A stretch of DNA of 64,000 bases, from NCBI RefSeq assembly GCF_000341735.1, contig NZ_KB455575.1:3856475-3920474 (forward strand), written 5' to 3'. The translations under genes and the position numbers were made by a program. The stretch is from Methylotuvimicrobium buryatense 5G (GTDB taxonomy: Bacteria > Pseudomonadota > Gammaproteobacteria > Methylococcales > Methylomonadaceae). The notes beneath the pieces are model-generated. The model made no database searches and was not told the origin of the DNA. It saw only the letters and a list, made by a program, of their open reading frames with translations. Every line of letters starts with the position of its first letter. The first letter of the stretch is position 1. Below are positions 53,901 through 61,151 of the stretch, one piece after another.

Positions 53901-55875
53901 TCAACAGCGCGACATCGCTGAGTCCGGATTTTTCCATCAAAGGCGATGCGGAGAAGAAAGCCCCCTGAAAAGCAATGCCTTGCATTCTGAGCTGTAATTC
54001 CGGATCGGTCGCTTCTTCTCTTGCGATTTTGAATCCATCGACATAAAAGACCCGGATGTCATTGTCGATGATCATCTTTTGGTAATGTACCGGTATGTCG
54101 GCCCAAACTTCATCGGCGGTTTTCCGCTCGCTTTGAATGATGAAAGTTCCGCCTTTTTTGAGACCCGCCAAGGCATTGGTATGCTTGAAAACATTCGGGT
54201 CAGGCGATAGCACCACATCGACGAAATAATATTCGCAATTGATATTGATCGGTTCGGGCGCGGCGGCAAGATAGTAAGTGGTCGGTTGTCCTTTTTTCTC
54301 CGAGCCGTATTTGGGATTGGCTTTAATGTCGTAGCCCAAAAGATCGAACAGCGTCATCGCCAGGTTTTTACCCGTCGTGATGGCACCCCAACCGCCGACC
54401 GAGTGAAACCTTACCGTAATGGCGCCCGGCGGCATTAGGTTTGGGTTTTCAGAACCGCGCACGGCCAATTCCTTCACATTCGGATAAGCTTCTTGAATGG
54501 CTTCTTGATGGGCTCTTTGTTTGGGCGTGAAGGCATGTTCCCGGATAAAGTCGATCGACAAATAAAAGCGTTTTTTATGCTTGCCGTTAGGTAGCATGTT
54601 TTCTATCGCGCCAATAATGCCTTCCGGTTGAAGATCGCGGCTGCCCATGCCGAAAGAGCCCGAATATAAAGGCGGCATTTCGCTGAATGAATAGGAAGAC
54701 AAGTCCGGGTACGGAATATTTTTCTTGTGCGTGCCGTTTTCGATACATTTAGTAATTACCGCACGGGTTTCACGCATGATAGGAGGATCTTCCGCTAACG
54801 GCTGATCCAGCCTTTCCAAAATGGCGACGCCTTTTCGGCCTTTTAAAACTTTTCCCAAAAGATCCGCCGGGAAGGGTCTGAACATTACCAAATCCACCAC
54901 GCCGACTTTCAAACCGCGAGTTTTTCTTAAGTAATCCGCCACCGCTTCGGCGCTAGAGACTACGCTGCCCTGACCTAGAATCAGGTAATCGGCGTCGTCG
55001 ACTTTATAGGTCATGACGCGTGCGTAACGACGCCCCGTTAATTGATAATATTCCTCGAAAGCCTGGTCGGTCAGTTCTTTGATATGGTCGAAAAAGAAAG
55101 GGCGCTGAGCGGCGACACTTTGCATGTAAGCGTCCTGGTTCTGCACGAGTCCGGCCATCATAGGATTGTCCACATCCCACACTTCAGGAATACGTCTTCT
55201 TTTTTCCCCATAAATAATTCTTTGAGCCGGAGTGGGGGTATCGATGATGTCGTCCGGTCTACCCAGATACTCCTTGATCAACTCCCGCTCCGGCAATAAA
55301 AGAGACTCGATCAGATGGGTCGTCAAAAAGCCGTCTTGGGCGATCACGCCCGGATTCAAGGCTAATTCGGCAATCCTGTGGGAAATGATATTCAGGTCGG
55401 CCACATGCTGGGCTTTTTTGGCAAAAAGCTGAAAAAAACCGGTATCGTCAATCGCATGATAATCGTCATGTCCCGCATGCACATTGAGAGTGGCTTTGGT
55501 CATGGCTCTTGCGCCTATGTTCAAGACATAGGTCAGCCTTTTTCCTACAGCGGCATAGAGCGATTCGTGCATGTAGGCAATACCCTGACCGGAGGAAAAA
55601 TTGGTGGACCTCAAGCCTGTCATGGACAATCCGGCCGTCACGGCAGCCGCGGCATGCTCTCCTTCCGGCTCAATAAAGATGAGAGGACGGTCGGAAATGT
55701 TCAAATGTCCTTTGGCCGCCTCTTCAGCCCAGTATTCGCCCATTTGGGTGGACGGTGTGATGGGATAGGCGCCTGCGGCATCCGAGGATTCGCGTTCGCA
55801 CATGATGGCTACTGTATTGCCATCCATGGCTACCCTTGTTCCTGGATATTTGAATTGCTTGTTTCTATTTTCCAT
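50968..55875 (-). CDS. nifJ: Pyruvate:ferredoxin (flavodoxin) oxidoreductase with C-terminal extension
   Basis: Oxidises pyruvate to acetyl-CoA with reduction of ferredoxin. It is 1,635 residues, longer than the usual ~1,180. Order: N-terminal pyrimidine-binding domain (GAYPITPSTQMGEYWAEEAA), transketolase-C-like domain, gamma domain (VRFHSVGGWGAITTGKNLA), two 4Fe-4S motifs CTACGNCYTVCP (about 783) and CKGCMECVKVCD (about 920), then the thiamine-diphosphate domain with CLGCSEK, VALGGDGAMYDIGFQN (about 1215) and DTQVYSNTGGQ. The last ~100 residues add a ferredoxin-like segment CTACDECINLNPNIFAY with a later Cys (AEKCTAG). It leads directly into rnfC, so reduced ferredoxin is probably handed to Rnf. 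Confidence 0.94.
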   Translation of the reverse strand: MENRNKQFKYPGTRVAMDGNTVAIMCERESSDAAGAYPITPSTQMGEYWAEEAAKGHLNISDRPLIFIEPEGEHAAAAVTAGLSMTGLRSTNFSSGQGIAYMHESLYAAVGKRLTYVLNIGARAMTKATLNVHAGHDDYHAIDDTGFFQLFAKKAQHVADLNIISHRIAELALNPGVIAQDGFLTTHLIESLLLPERELIKEYLGRPDDIIDTPTPAQRIIYGEKRRRIPEVWDVDNPMMAGLVQNQDAYMQSVAAQRPFFFDHIKELTDQAFEEYYQLTGRRYARVMTYKVDDADYLILGQGSVVSSAEAVADYLRKTRGLKVGVVDLVMFRPFPADLLGKVLKGRKGVAILERLDQPLAEDPPIMRETRAVITKCIENGTHKKNIPYPDLSSYSFSEMPPLYSGSFGMGSRDLQPEGIIGAIENMLPNGKHKKRFYLSIDFIREHAFTPKQRAHQEAIQEAYPNVKELAVRGSENPNLMPPGAITVRFHSVGGWGAITTGKNLAMTLFDLLGYDIKANPKYGSEKKGQPTTYYLAAAPEPININCEYYFVDVVLSPDPNVFKHTNALAGLKKGGTFIIQSERKTADEVWADIPVHYQKMIIDNDIRVFYVDGFKIAREEATDPELQLRMQGIAFQGAFFSASPLMEKSGLSDVALLKAIEEQLQHKFGSKGQRVVDDNMRVVKRGFDEVHEIKNKVLGAQAEKTSGQLIAPIPSLLKTTPQSESKLSDIHRFWEQTGNFYLTGQGNDNLTDPFIGLSVMPATTSLFRDMTGIRFEHPEWVADNCTACGNCYTVCPDTAIPGLVSELSDVLDTVLKRVKRKHDKLEFLPKTVKQLEPKIRALFNEPHEGVTVNNMVNEAIDAAIEQESKDSLLATELQWFRDELGDFQFSLTRPYYDLHEKKAANSGGLFSITVNPTTCKGCMECVKVCDDDALRVVKQTDESIAKLREEWGFWSDLPNTPKKFHRVDDLEEKIGPLETILLDKGAYQSFASGDGACLGCSEKSVVHLFMATVESLMIPRVEKHVAYLQDLIEKLEKHVQLKLMNTMNVTDTDMMSKIVAEMQGGDLTMSGIARRLEHEKGSSPIDQEWLTETTQTIAGLKHLHWKYTNGVTGKGRSTMGMTNATGCTSVWGSTYPYNPYPFPWANHLFQDSTSLAMGIFEGHMAKMADGFKLIRKAELELTGNYNPRDHNEFFSYFNWEQFSDQEWKLCPPVVALGGDGAMYDIGFQNLSRMMASGKPIKVVVVDTQVYSNTGGQACTSGFVGQVSDMAQFGKVGKGKSEPRKEIGLIGMAHRNTYVMQATLANTSHMIEGFIDGLMTKRPALFNLYTTCQPEHGVGDDMGFNQAKLAVESRAYPIFRYDPDKGVTPQEAFDLEGNPAMDKHWPTYTLKYQEGGRQKSMEVAMTFADFALTEARFRKHFRKAPRDTWNENMVVLSEFLKLDESEREGKFPFIWAVDRKQLLSRVLVSKTMVLSCEERRDFWIMLKAIAGIKDEKATPVEDLESKIRAEVVGKIAKGLMKLAGDEGAGIMDFALGETDTEASAGAAAEVKADSMAPWLETENCTACDECINLNPNIFAYNNDKKAFIKDANAGPYSDLVKAAEKCTAGVIHPGLPADRSAADIEKWIKRGEKFN

Positions 55876-55989
55876 GACGGTATCGCTTGGTGGGATTATG
55901 GATAGGAATTTCAGAGTGACTTTCCGATTTATCCTTCGTTAAAACAGTATTCCAATTGAATCTAATTGGCAATGTTTTTTTGGTCGATT

Positions 55990-56115
55990 AATTAGGCTTC
56001 ATTCAGCACAACAATAGCAGATTTGCCGGACTATTTTGGAATGCTGCTGCTGAAACTGGCACGCAAAAAACATACCTAATTGATGGTGTTTATGATGGTC
56101 GTATCGAATCGGCTT
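55990..56115. repeat. Duplicated segment, candidate empty site for family A
   Basis: GCACAACAATAGCAGATTTG, GACTATTTTGGAATGCTGCT and CAAAAAACATACCTAATTGA, then GGTCGTATCGAATC. The same sequence flanks the family A element at 56328-56487 on both sides, so this copy looks like an uninterrupted relative. Confidence 0.75.
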
Positions 56116-56196
56116 TTATTCATTAGGGGTTTGCGACAAATAATTTCCGGTACTATGGAGCTTAGCCTAGGGTTCGGTTACTCGCTTGACAGGTCA

Positions 56197-56266
56197 AGCG
56201 CCTAAATTAACCAAGGCAGTTAACCATTGCATAGCCAACAGGCTATGAAATTTAGGTGCTGGGTGA
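56197..56266. repeat. Dispersed repeat family E, copy 2
   Basis: GCGCCTAAATTAACCAAGGC and GAAATTTAGGTGCTGGGTGA are inverted, enclosing TTGCATAGCCAACAGGCTAT. It is related to 33607-33677. Confidence 0.65.
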
Positions 56267-56327
56267 ATACGTCCGCGTAGCACAACAATATCACATTTGC
56301 CGCACTATTTTGGAATGCTGCTGAAAG

Positions 56328-56487
56328 TATACCTTTCGCACTTCAAATTTCGGCAGTGCCTGAGGCGCCGCCGGGGTGCTCGGCAAAGGCTTTGCCAGCA
56401 TGGAGCTGGCATAGAGCCTACGGGGACGTATTCACGGCGTCCTTTGACGTGCACCCCGGTGCCGAATTTTGATCTACGATGGGTATA
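56328..56487. repeat. Dispersed repeat family A, full copy (filled site)
   Basis: 160 bp from TATACCTTTCGCACTTCAAA to TTTTGATCTACGATGGGTATA. It interrupts a segment that is continuous at 55990-56115 (GGAATGCTGCTGAAAG on the left, CAAAAAGCATGCTTATTGAT on the right). Confidence 0.88.
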
Positions 56488-56574
56488 ATAAGCAAAAAGC
56501 ATGCTTATTGATGGGGTTTGTCGTATCGAATCCCATATTACAAGGGAGGCTGTTTATGGCCAAAACCTTTATTT

Positions 56575-56829
56575 ATTGAAGGAGAATTGATCGAGCTGGA
56601 AATCACCGAAACCGTATTGACCAAGAATACCGAAGAGTGTCTGAGTGCTGTGCATCAGTTGAAACAATTGTCGGTCAAATTTACGGTCGATACTTTGAAA
56701 AATCGATCGGGTATTCGTAAATAAATGTGACAACAATTGGGAGGATGTGCCATTTGTCAGGCTATCATTTCCTTGGGACAAAGTCTGGATCCGCATATCG
56801 TGCCCGAAGGCCTAGAACGAAATCGTTGA
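56575..56829 (+). pseudogene. Remnant of an EAL-domain gene
   Basis: In one frame: IEGELIELEITETVLTKNTE, CLSAVHQLKQLSVKFTVDTL, then stops, then AICQAIISLGQSLDPHIVPE and GLERNR. These are the ELEITE strand and the C-terminal AEGxE block of an EAL phosphodiesterase, with the DDFGTGYSSL and KIDxSF parts missing. Stop codons and an internal deletion rule out function. Confidence 0.85.
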
Positions 56830-57093
56830 CCTCACAGGGCTGGATTCTAGCAATGGCTACCGAGCGATATGAAGATGGCCGTTGAAAGGCTATATAGCCG
56901 CACCATCAAGATCGATGGCGCAATACGCTGGATCTACCGCAAGGAATACGTCAAAAACGAAGGCAAGATAATGCTGTGCTTGTCGTCCGAGATCATTCTT
57001 TATCTTTCCCTGCTATCCGATAAATTCACTGCCTACAAACTCAAATATGTTACTCAATTCAAAAGCAGCTACTCGCATATTTTTGGCGTTCAC

Positions 57094-57552
57094 TCATTCG
57101 TTGCCCTGCGCCTGTTGGCCCTTGTGCGCGTTGATCAGCATGTGGCATTCCAAGCAGGATCGCTCGAGCCTAAGCGCTGCCTCCTTGGTCAGTTCTGCAT
57201 CGTTTTGTGCAGTTGCTCGTTTCAGGTCGTGTATGGCTTCATTGAAGGACTTGCCATGCTTCTCGTAGACGTCTGTAGACAGATAGCCATCAATCGCGGC
57301 GGCGTACCTTTCCATCTCCACGGCTGCGGCATTGACACGGTTGAGTCTGCCTCGAACGATCGCATCGAGGACATCTTGCATCGAGTCTGACTTTCGACGC
57401 ATCAACTGGTTCTTCAAATTGCGGTGAGACGGATTCTTATCGTATTCGCCGGCATAGCGCCAAACCTCGCCAAAGAGCCACACGACTAGAGCGACAACCA
57501 AAATGCCACTTAAGAGCGCAACTGTCCACTGCAAGCGATTTCTTTGGCTCAT
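57094..57552 (-). CDS. Membrane-anchored c-type cytochrome, cytochrome c'-like
   Basis: A 152-residue protein: an N-terminal membrane helix (LQWTVALLSGILVVALVVWL), a helical domain, and one haem-binding motif CLECH at residues 133-137 near the C-terminus. A C-terminal CXXCH after a helical bundle is the cytochrome c'/c556 layout. The haem would face the periplasm. The neighbours are gene debris, so its electron partner is unknown. Confidence 0.8.
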   Translation of the reverse strand: MSQRNRLQWTVALLSGILVVALVVWLFGEVWRYAGEYDKNPSHRNLKNQLMRRKSDSMQDVLDAIVRGRLNRVNAAAVEMERYAAAIDGYLSTDVYEKHGKSFNEAIHDLKRATAQNDAELTKEAALRLERSCLECHMLINAHKGQQAQGNE

Positions 57553-57563
57553 GCTTTTCTCCT

Positions 57564-57705
57564 AGCAGAAAACGAAGTAAAGGCCCCCTCGTTGTGAAGA
57601 TGGCAAACGGTTCGGACCACTGGTATTAAGACGTTCCTGGGCTTGTTGAGTGGATAAACCATCTCTGTCGAGCTGCAAGTCTTCCAATGTCTGCTTGATA
57701 TACAA
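57564..57705 (-). pseudogene. Remnant of a cation P-type ATPase N-terminus
   Basis: The minus frame reads LYIKQTLEDLQLDRDGLSTQ, QAQERLNTSGPNRLPSSQRG, then leaves the family and stops at 57566-57564. This is the Cation_ATPase_N pattern (GLS..EA..RL...GPN.LP). No further ATPase sequence follows; the cytochrome gene begins at 57552. Confidence 0.75.
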
Positions 57706-58078
57706 GGAATGTCAGTCTCTTGGTTCATGAAATAGGGCTTTTTTGTCATGATTTCTTGGAGTTCAATGGTAAAGATTGGTTCTTATTCTCGTTCCAGCTC
57801 AAGGAATTTAACAAAAGTACCTTACTATTTACTGACTCAAAGCAAGATTTGAATTTGGTGGTCTGATTCTGGCCGTTACTCGTCTAATGATCATCATTCG
57901 CCGCATCCGGCAAAACCACCACAAACGGCCCGGCCCGAAGGTTCCCTTCGCCATAACACCGCACCTGAACCGACGGACAGAGGTTGAATTCCGGTTCCGC
58001 CAACAGATCCGCATCGATGCCATGGCCTAGCAGGGCAGTTTGAAGGCTCGGGTATTCGCCTTCCGGAGCAAGGCCGAA

Positions 58079-58783
58079 ATGATCGTGCTGTGCGCGATGC
58101 TGGTATTCTGCGTGGGTCTGTATTCGATGAGCAATCTGGGCCTGCGCGGCGGACTGCATCAAATCCTGAAAGATTTCGATATCGCCTACGGCGAGTTCGT
58201 CAAAGTCCAAGGCCTAACCTGGCACACGCTGGAACTGAAGGCGATCGACAACCTGACGCTGGAGCACATCGAATGCGCCTGCCCGGTGCTCGGCGCCTGG
58301 CAAAAGGGCTTGATCGTCGAATACCAGGGCCAAGCCCGCTCGGTCGGCAAGAGCCAGCTGTACCACAACCTGTACCCGGTTGACGCAGTGCTGATCGAGG
58401 GCGAGCCGCCGCTGCGCGTGATCTCCCTGCGCGTCGACATGAAAGGCCGGTCGCTCCGTTGGCTGGTCGAGAATCTGAAGGCCAACCACGATTATTACCT
58501 ATTGGGCGAATTGCACATCGACACCGACAAAGTGGTCGATGTCACGCAATTGGAGGTTTACCATCCGGTGAGCTGGAACGGGGCTAAGGTCAAGCTGCAT
58601 TATGCGAAGGCCGGGGATTTGCGGGATTATTTGAATCTGACCGCGATCCGGGGCGAGGTGGTGGTTCAGTTTTGGTTGAGGCCGGGGGATGCGATGGTGA
58701 AGATGCGGTTTGATGGTGGGGCGGGAAGACGGCTATGCCGAAAGGCTTGGAACGGGCGTATTACAGCTAATTTCTTTCATTAA
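58079..58783 (+). CDS. Hypothetical membrane-anchored protein
   Basis: A 234-residue frame, one N-terminal helix (MIVLCAMLVFCVGLYSMSNL), then a soluble part with IECACPVLGAWQKGLIVEYQ, VDAVLIEGEPPLRVISLRVD and LHIDTDKVVDVTQLEVYHPV. ATG 58079 is a simple start; TTG 58040 is also in frame. The family is unrecognised. Base composition is G+C-rich compared with the flanks, and the last ~25 residues (GGAGRRLCRKAWNGRI) look unlike the rest, so the end may be truncated or fused. Confidence 0.5.
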   Translation: MIVLCAMLVFCVGLYSMSNLGLRGGLHQILKDFDIAYGEFVKVQGLTWHTLELKAIDNLTLEHIECACPVLGAWQKGLIVEYQGQARSVGKSQLYHNLYPVDAVLIEGEPPLRVISLRVDMKGRSLRWLVENLKANHDYYLLGELHIDTDKVVDVTQLEVYHPVSWNGAKVKLHYAKAGDLRDYLNLTAIRGEVVVQFWLRPGDAMVKMRFDGGAGRRLCRKAWNGRITANFFH

Positions 58784-58860
58784 CTCAAAAGTCTAATTAA
58801 TAAGGAAGTCACTTTGAAATCGGAGCGTTTCTGGTTCTGAATATTGCGTATGTTAAGCTC

Positions 58861-59221
58861 CTACTCGAACGCCTGACTTAAGGTTTTTAGCTGCTTGTTT
58901 GGTGTGCGCTTCTCGTCGGTCGTGCGCCACTTCCGTCTGCTGTTGATGCGTGCGTACCTTTCCCGCCTCTCGGTGTGAGCCAGTACCCATGCTTCGCCCG
59001 ACAACTCGCACCAATGCGTGGCCCCGCTGCTCATCGGCAGACAGTCGCTTGCAAGCCGACCAAAACGCACGAATCCAGCTTCATTCCACCGCTTGCTTGG
59101 CAATCTGCATGTCGTCGCTGTTCATGTGCTGCGTGTGAACAAGTCCTCCGTGGTCAACTGAGCACGTCTCAAGATACAGTAACAGTCTCTTTTCATTTTT
59201 CGTCATGTCGTCGAATTTCAT
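58861..59221 (-). pseudogene. Hypothetical gene broken by a 4-bp tandem duplication
   Basis: From ATG 59221 the frame reads MKFDDMTKNEKRLLLYLETC, then MNSDDMQIAKQAVE and a stop. The next frame continues with KRWNEAGFVRFGRLASDCLP, THWCELSGEAWVLAHTERRE to the stop at 58861. Removing one AAGC (plus strand GCTTGCTT at 59091-59098) joins the two as MQIAKRWNEAGFVRFG. The ~118-residue family is a hypothetical one. It is likely a recent inactivation, or a sequencing error. Confidence 0.7.
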
Positions 59222-59314
59222 CGTTTCAATCTCTAGTTAAGGGGTTTATTGGTTAGTTAAACTCAGGAATATGATTACGATCGGACCGTTTCAAAGCGTC
59301 GTGGTCTGGGGATT

Positions 59315-60460
59315 TTATTTGTTCCATCCTTTATATTCACAGTATGCCCAGATGACATGATCTAATTCAGCTAGGTTCGTCGCTGGATAATCGGGGTTTT
59401 TCTTAATTGATGTACGAAGCTGTTCGGCAAGCCAAATGTATTTTCCACCTTCACTTAAGCCTCTCGGTCTATTTTTTGTGACACCAACTTTAGTTAGCCA
59501 AGTTATGACTGGTTTATTCCAAAGCGGGTAATCTTCTGGGAAAAAATGACAAAGCATTTCTGTAAGAAAAGCTTTACGAACTTCTGCTTGGCCCGATTTT
59601 TCAAGTTGGTCATATTCTGTTTGTACAACAGCATCACGGTGGCCATTAGCTGTGATGCATTTTATGAGTGTTTCGCATAGCATCTGCCAGTTTGTTGCTT
59701 CTTTGCTATGACGAAAAATTCCGTTTCCTTGGAATTTCCATTTCGCCCCATTCCAGTTCTGAATGAGCCAGAAATAAAAATCATCTTGGACCATTTTCCC
59801 CGTGGCGCAATCCCTAACAGCTTGTTCAAGCTCAGTTCGAATTTCTTCGGAAGCGTAGGTGCGCTCTTTTCGTTCAGCAATAGCTTTGGCTAACCCAGGA
59901 AACTTCGGCAAGTGGAGACTGCCGATTGTATTATTGATTGATGAGGGTTTTGGACGGGGATTAGGAAGTGCAGCCTCTGGATATGCATTGATCCATTTTT
60001 GATCTACTGGCCTTGACCTTCCCAAGATATCCGCGATCCAGTTACTTATTTCCTGATAACGCTTTTTGTCAATTTTTATTTTTAAGTTTGCCTCATAATT
60101 GCTCTCAAAGGCTGCAACGGTCAAATTCGACGATCCAATGATGAGGAATCGTTCACCACCTTGTTTCCACATGACTATCTTTGGATGAAACCCATCAATC
60201 TTGTCAGTCACAAAGAAATGACAGATATCGTCATGCGCATTTTTCCAAATCAATGCATCGCTAAGAGCTTTCTTTCTAGTGATTCCAAAGTCTTTCCCAA
60301 CGATTAAGGTTGCATTCTTGCATTCATCTGATAATTCAAAATTTTTCCAATCTCGCAAATATGCGGATAGCACGAAAATCTCATCCGCGTTCTCGAAAGC
60401 TGATACATAGGCATCATAAAGTAATGAATCTGATGTGGGGTTAAGGTAGATAGCCATCAA
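59315..60460 (-). CDS. PLD-family (HKD) protein with C-terminal unknown domain
   Basis: A 381-residue soluble protein. One phospholipase D-type HKD motif is visible: His92 and Lys94 in DGFHPKIVMW with GSSN at 109-112 in FLIIGSSNLTVAAFESNYEA. A single-motif PLD enzyme would need to dimerise, as in nuclease-type members. The C-terminal half (about 200-381) includes LTEMLCHFFPEDYPLWNKPV and ITWLTKVGVTKNRPRGLS, unlike PLD and of unknown role. Stand-alone PLD nucleases often belong to restriction or defence loci; here it follows a broken umuD on the same strand. Confidence 0.75.
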   Translation of the reverse strand: MMAIYLNPTSDSLLYDAYVSAFENADEIFVLSAYLRDWKNFELSDECKNATLIVGKDFGITRKKALSDALIWKNAHDDICHFFVTDKIDGFHPKIVMWKQGGERFLIIGSSNLTVAAFESNYEANLKIKIDKKRYQEISNWIADILGRSRPVDQKWINAYPEAALPNPRPKPSSINNTIGSLHLPKFPGLAKAIAERKERTYASEEIRTELEQAVRDCATGKMVQDDFYFWLIQNWNGAKWKFQGNGIFRHSKEATNWQMLCETLIKCITANGHRDAVVQTEYDQLEKSGQAEVRKAFLTEMLCHFFPEDYPLWNKPVITWLTKVGVTKNRPRGLSEGGKYIWLAEQLRTSIKKNPDYPATNLAELDHVIWAYCEYKGWNK

Positions 60461-60602
60461 TTCCTCTTATTTTCATATTGGTAGCCAGAAAACTCTAGTT
60501 TTGAGTGACCAACCACAAAAGGACAAATTTTAGACTATTTAGTCGAGCCTATACCGCAACATTAACCAGCCCCCAATCTATCGCATAGCGCCAGCATAGA
60601 CA

Positions 60603-61027
60603 TCACAACGGATGGATCACGCTCGTCACCACGCCCCAAATCACCGTTCCATTTCCTCACATAACACGATATCCCGATAGGCCGGGTTTTCCGAGCCTAA
60701 AACCCACTGACCGCCCCGGCGCTTCAAGTGCTTCACGACTAACTCGCCGTTCAGTGCGCAAATCACGATCCTGCCCGGCACCGGTTCCAGCGAACGATCG
60801 ACGACCAGAATGTCGTTCGGATGAATGCCGGCGCCGAGCATCGATTCGCCTTGCGCGCGGACAAAGAACGTCGAGGCGGGCTTTTGCACCAGCAGTTCGT
60901 TCAGGTCCAGCGTTTTCTCGATGTAATCATCGGCCGGCGAGGGGAAGCCGGCCGAGACTTTGCCGGAAAACAACGGCAGGTTCACAGTTTTGGGGTTTGG
61001 CGCAGCGTAAAAGAAATTCGTTGGCAT
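60603..61027 (-). pseudogene. umuD: umuD-like gene with a late frameshift
   Basis: A LexA/UmuD-type S24 peptidase: cleavage site in VSAGFPSPADDYIEKTLDLN, Ser in RAQGESMLGAGIHPND, Lys in ELVVKHLKRRG. The frame stops at 60641 after LCEEMER. One base earlier in another frame, GTG ATT TGG... reads VIWGVVTSVIHPL and ends at 60603, matching the usual UmuD C-terminus. A single-base deletion (GAA-CG-GTG near 60645) explains this. No umuC follows. It may still be partly active, because the catalytic residues precede the shift. ATG 61027 is preferred over GTG 61036. Confidence 0.75.
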
Positions 61028-61076
61028 AATGAGCACGGCGGGTTGAGTAGGCGGAGCAGCCGAAAGGCGTTTTTAT

Positions 61077-61091
61077 GTTCTCTTTATGTTC
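61077..61091. promoter_or_regulatory. Putative SOS operator GTTC-N7-GTTC
   Basis: GTTCTCTTTATGTTC, a perfect direct repeat GTTC with 7-bp spacing, the form used by LexA in Alphaproteobacteria and unlike the CTG-N10-CAG box of enterobacteria. It lies between the divergent umuD-like gene (start 61027) and lexA (start 61152), 61 bp before the lexA ATG, so it could control both. Confidence 0.65.
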
Positions 61092-61151
61092 TCATTTTAG
61101 GCGCATTTTGCTAAACTGCCAGACATCCCAAAAGCAAATGATGTTGACACA

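Noticed and set aside
56297-56488. Small frames with CQHGAGIEPTGTYSRRPLT-like sequence (also at 15891, 43731, 47720 and others)
   Set aside because: These are translations of family A, B and C repeats recurring at several places, not genes.
57884-58210. 108-residue minus frame overlapping the G+C-rich gene
   Set aside because: It overlaps a better plus-strand frame with a membrane helix. The tail FNLCPSVQVRCYGEGNLRAG might be a real fragment, but nothing supports it.
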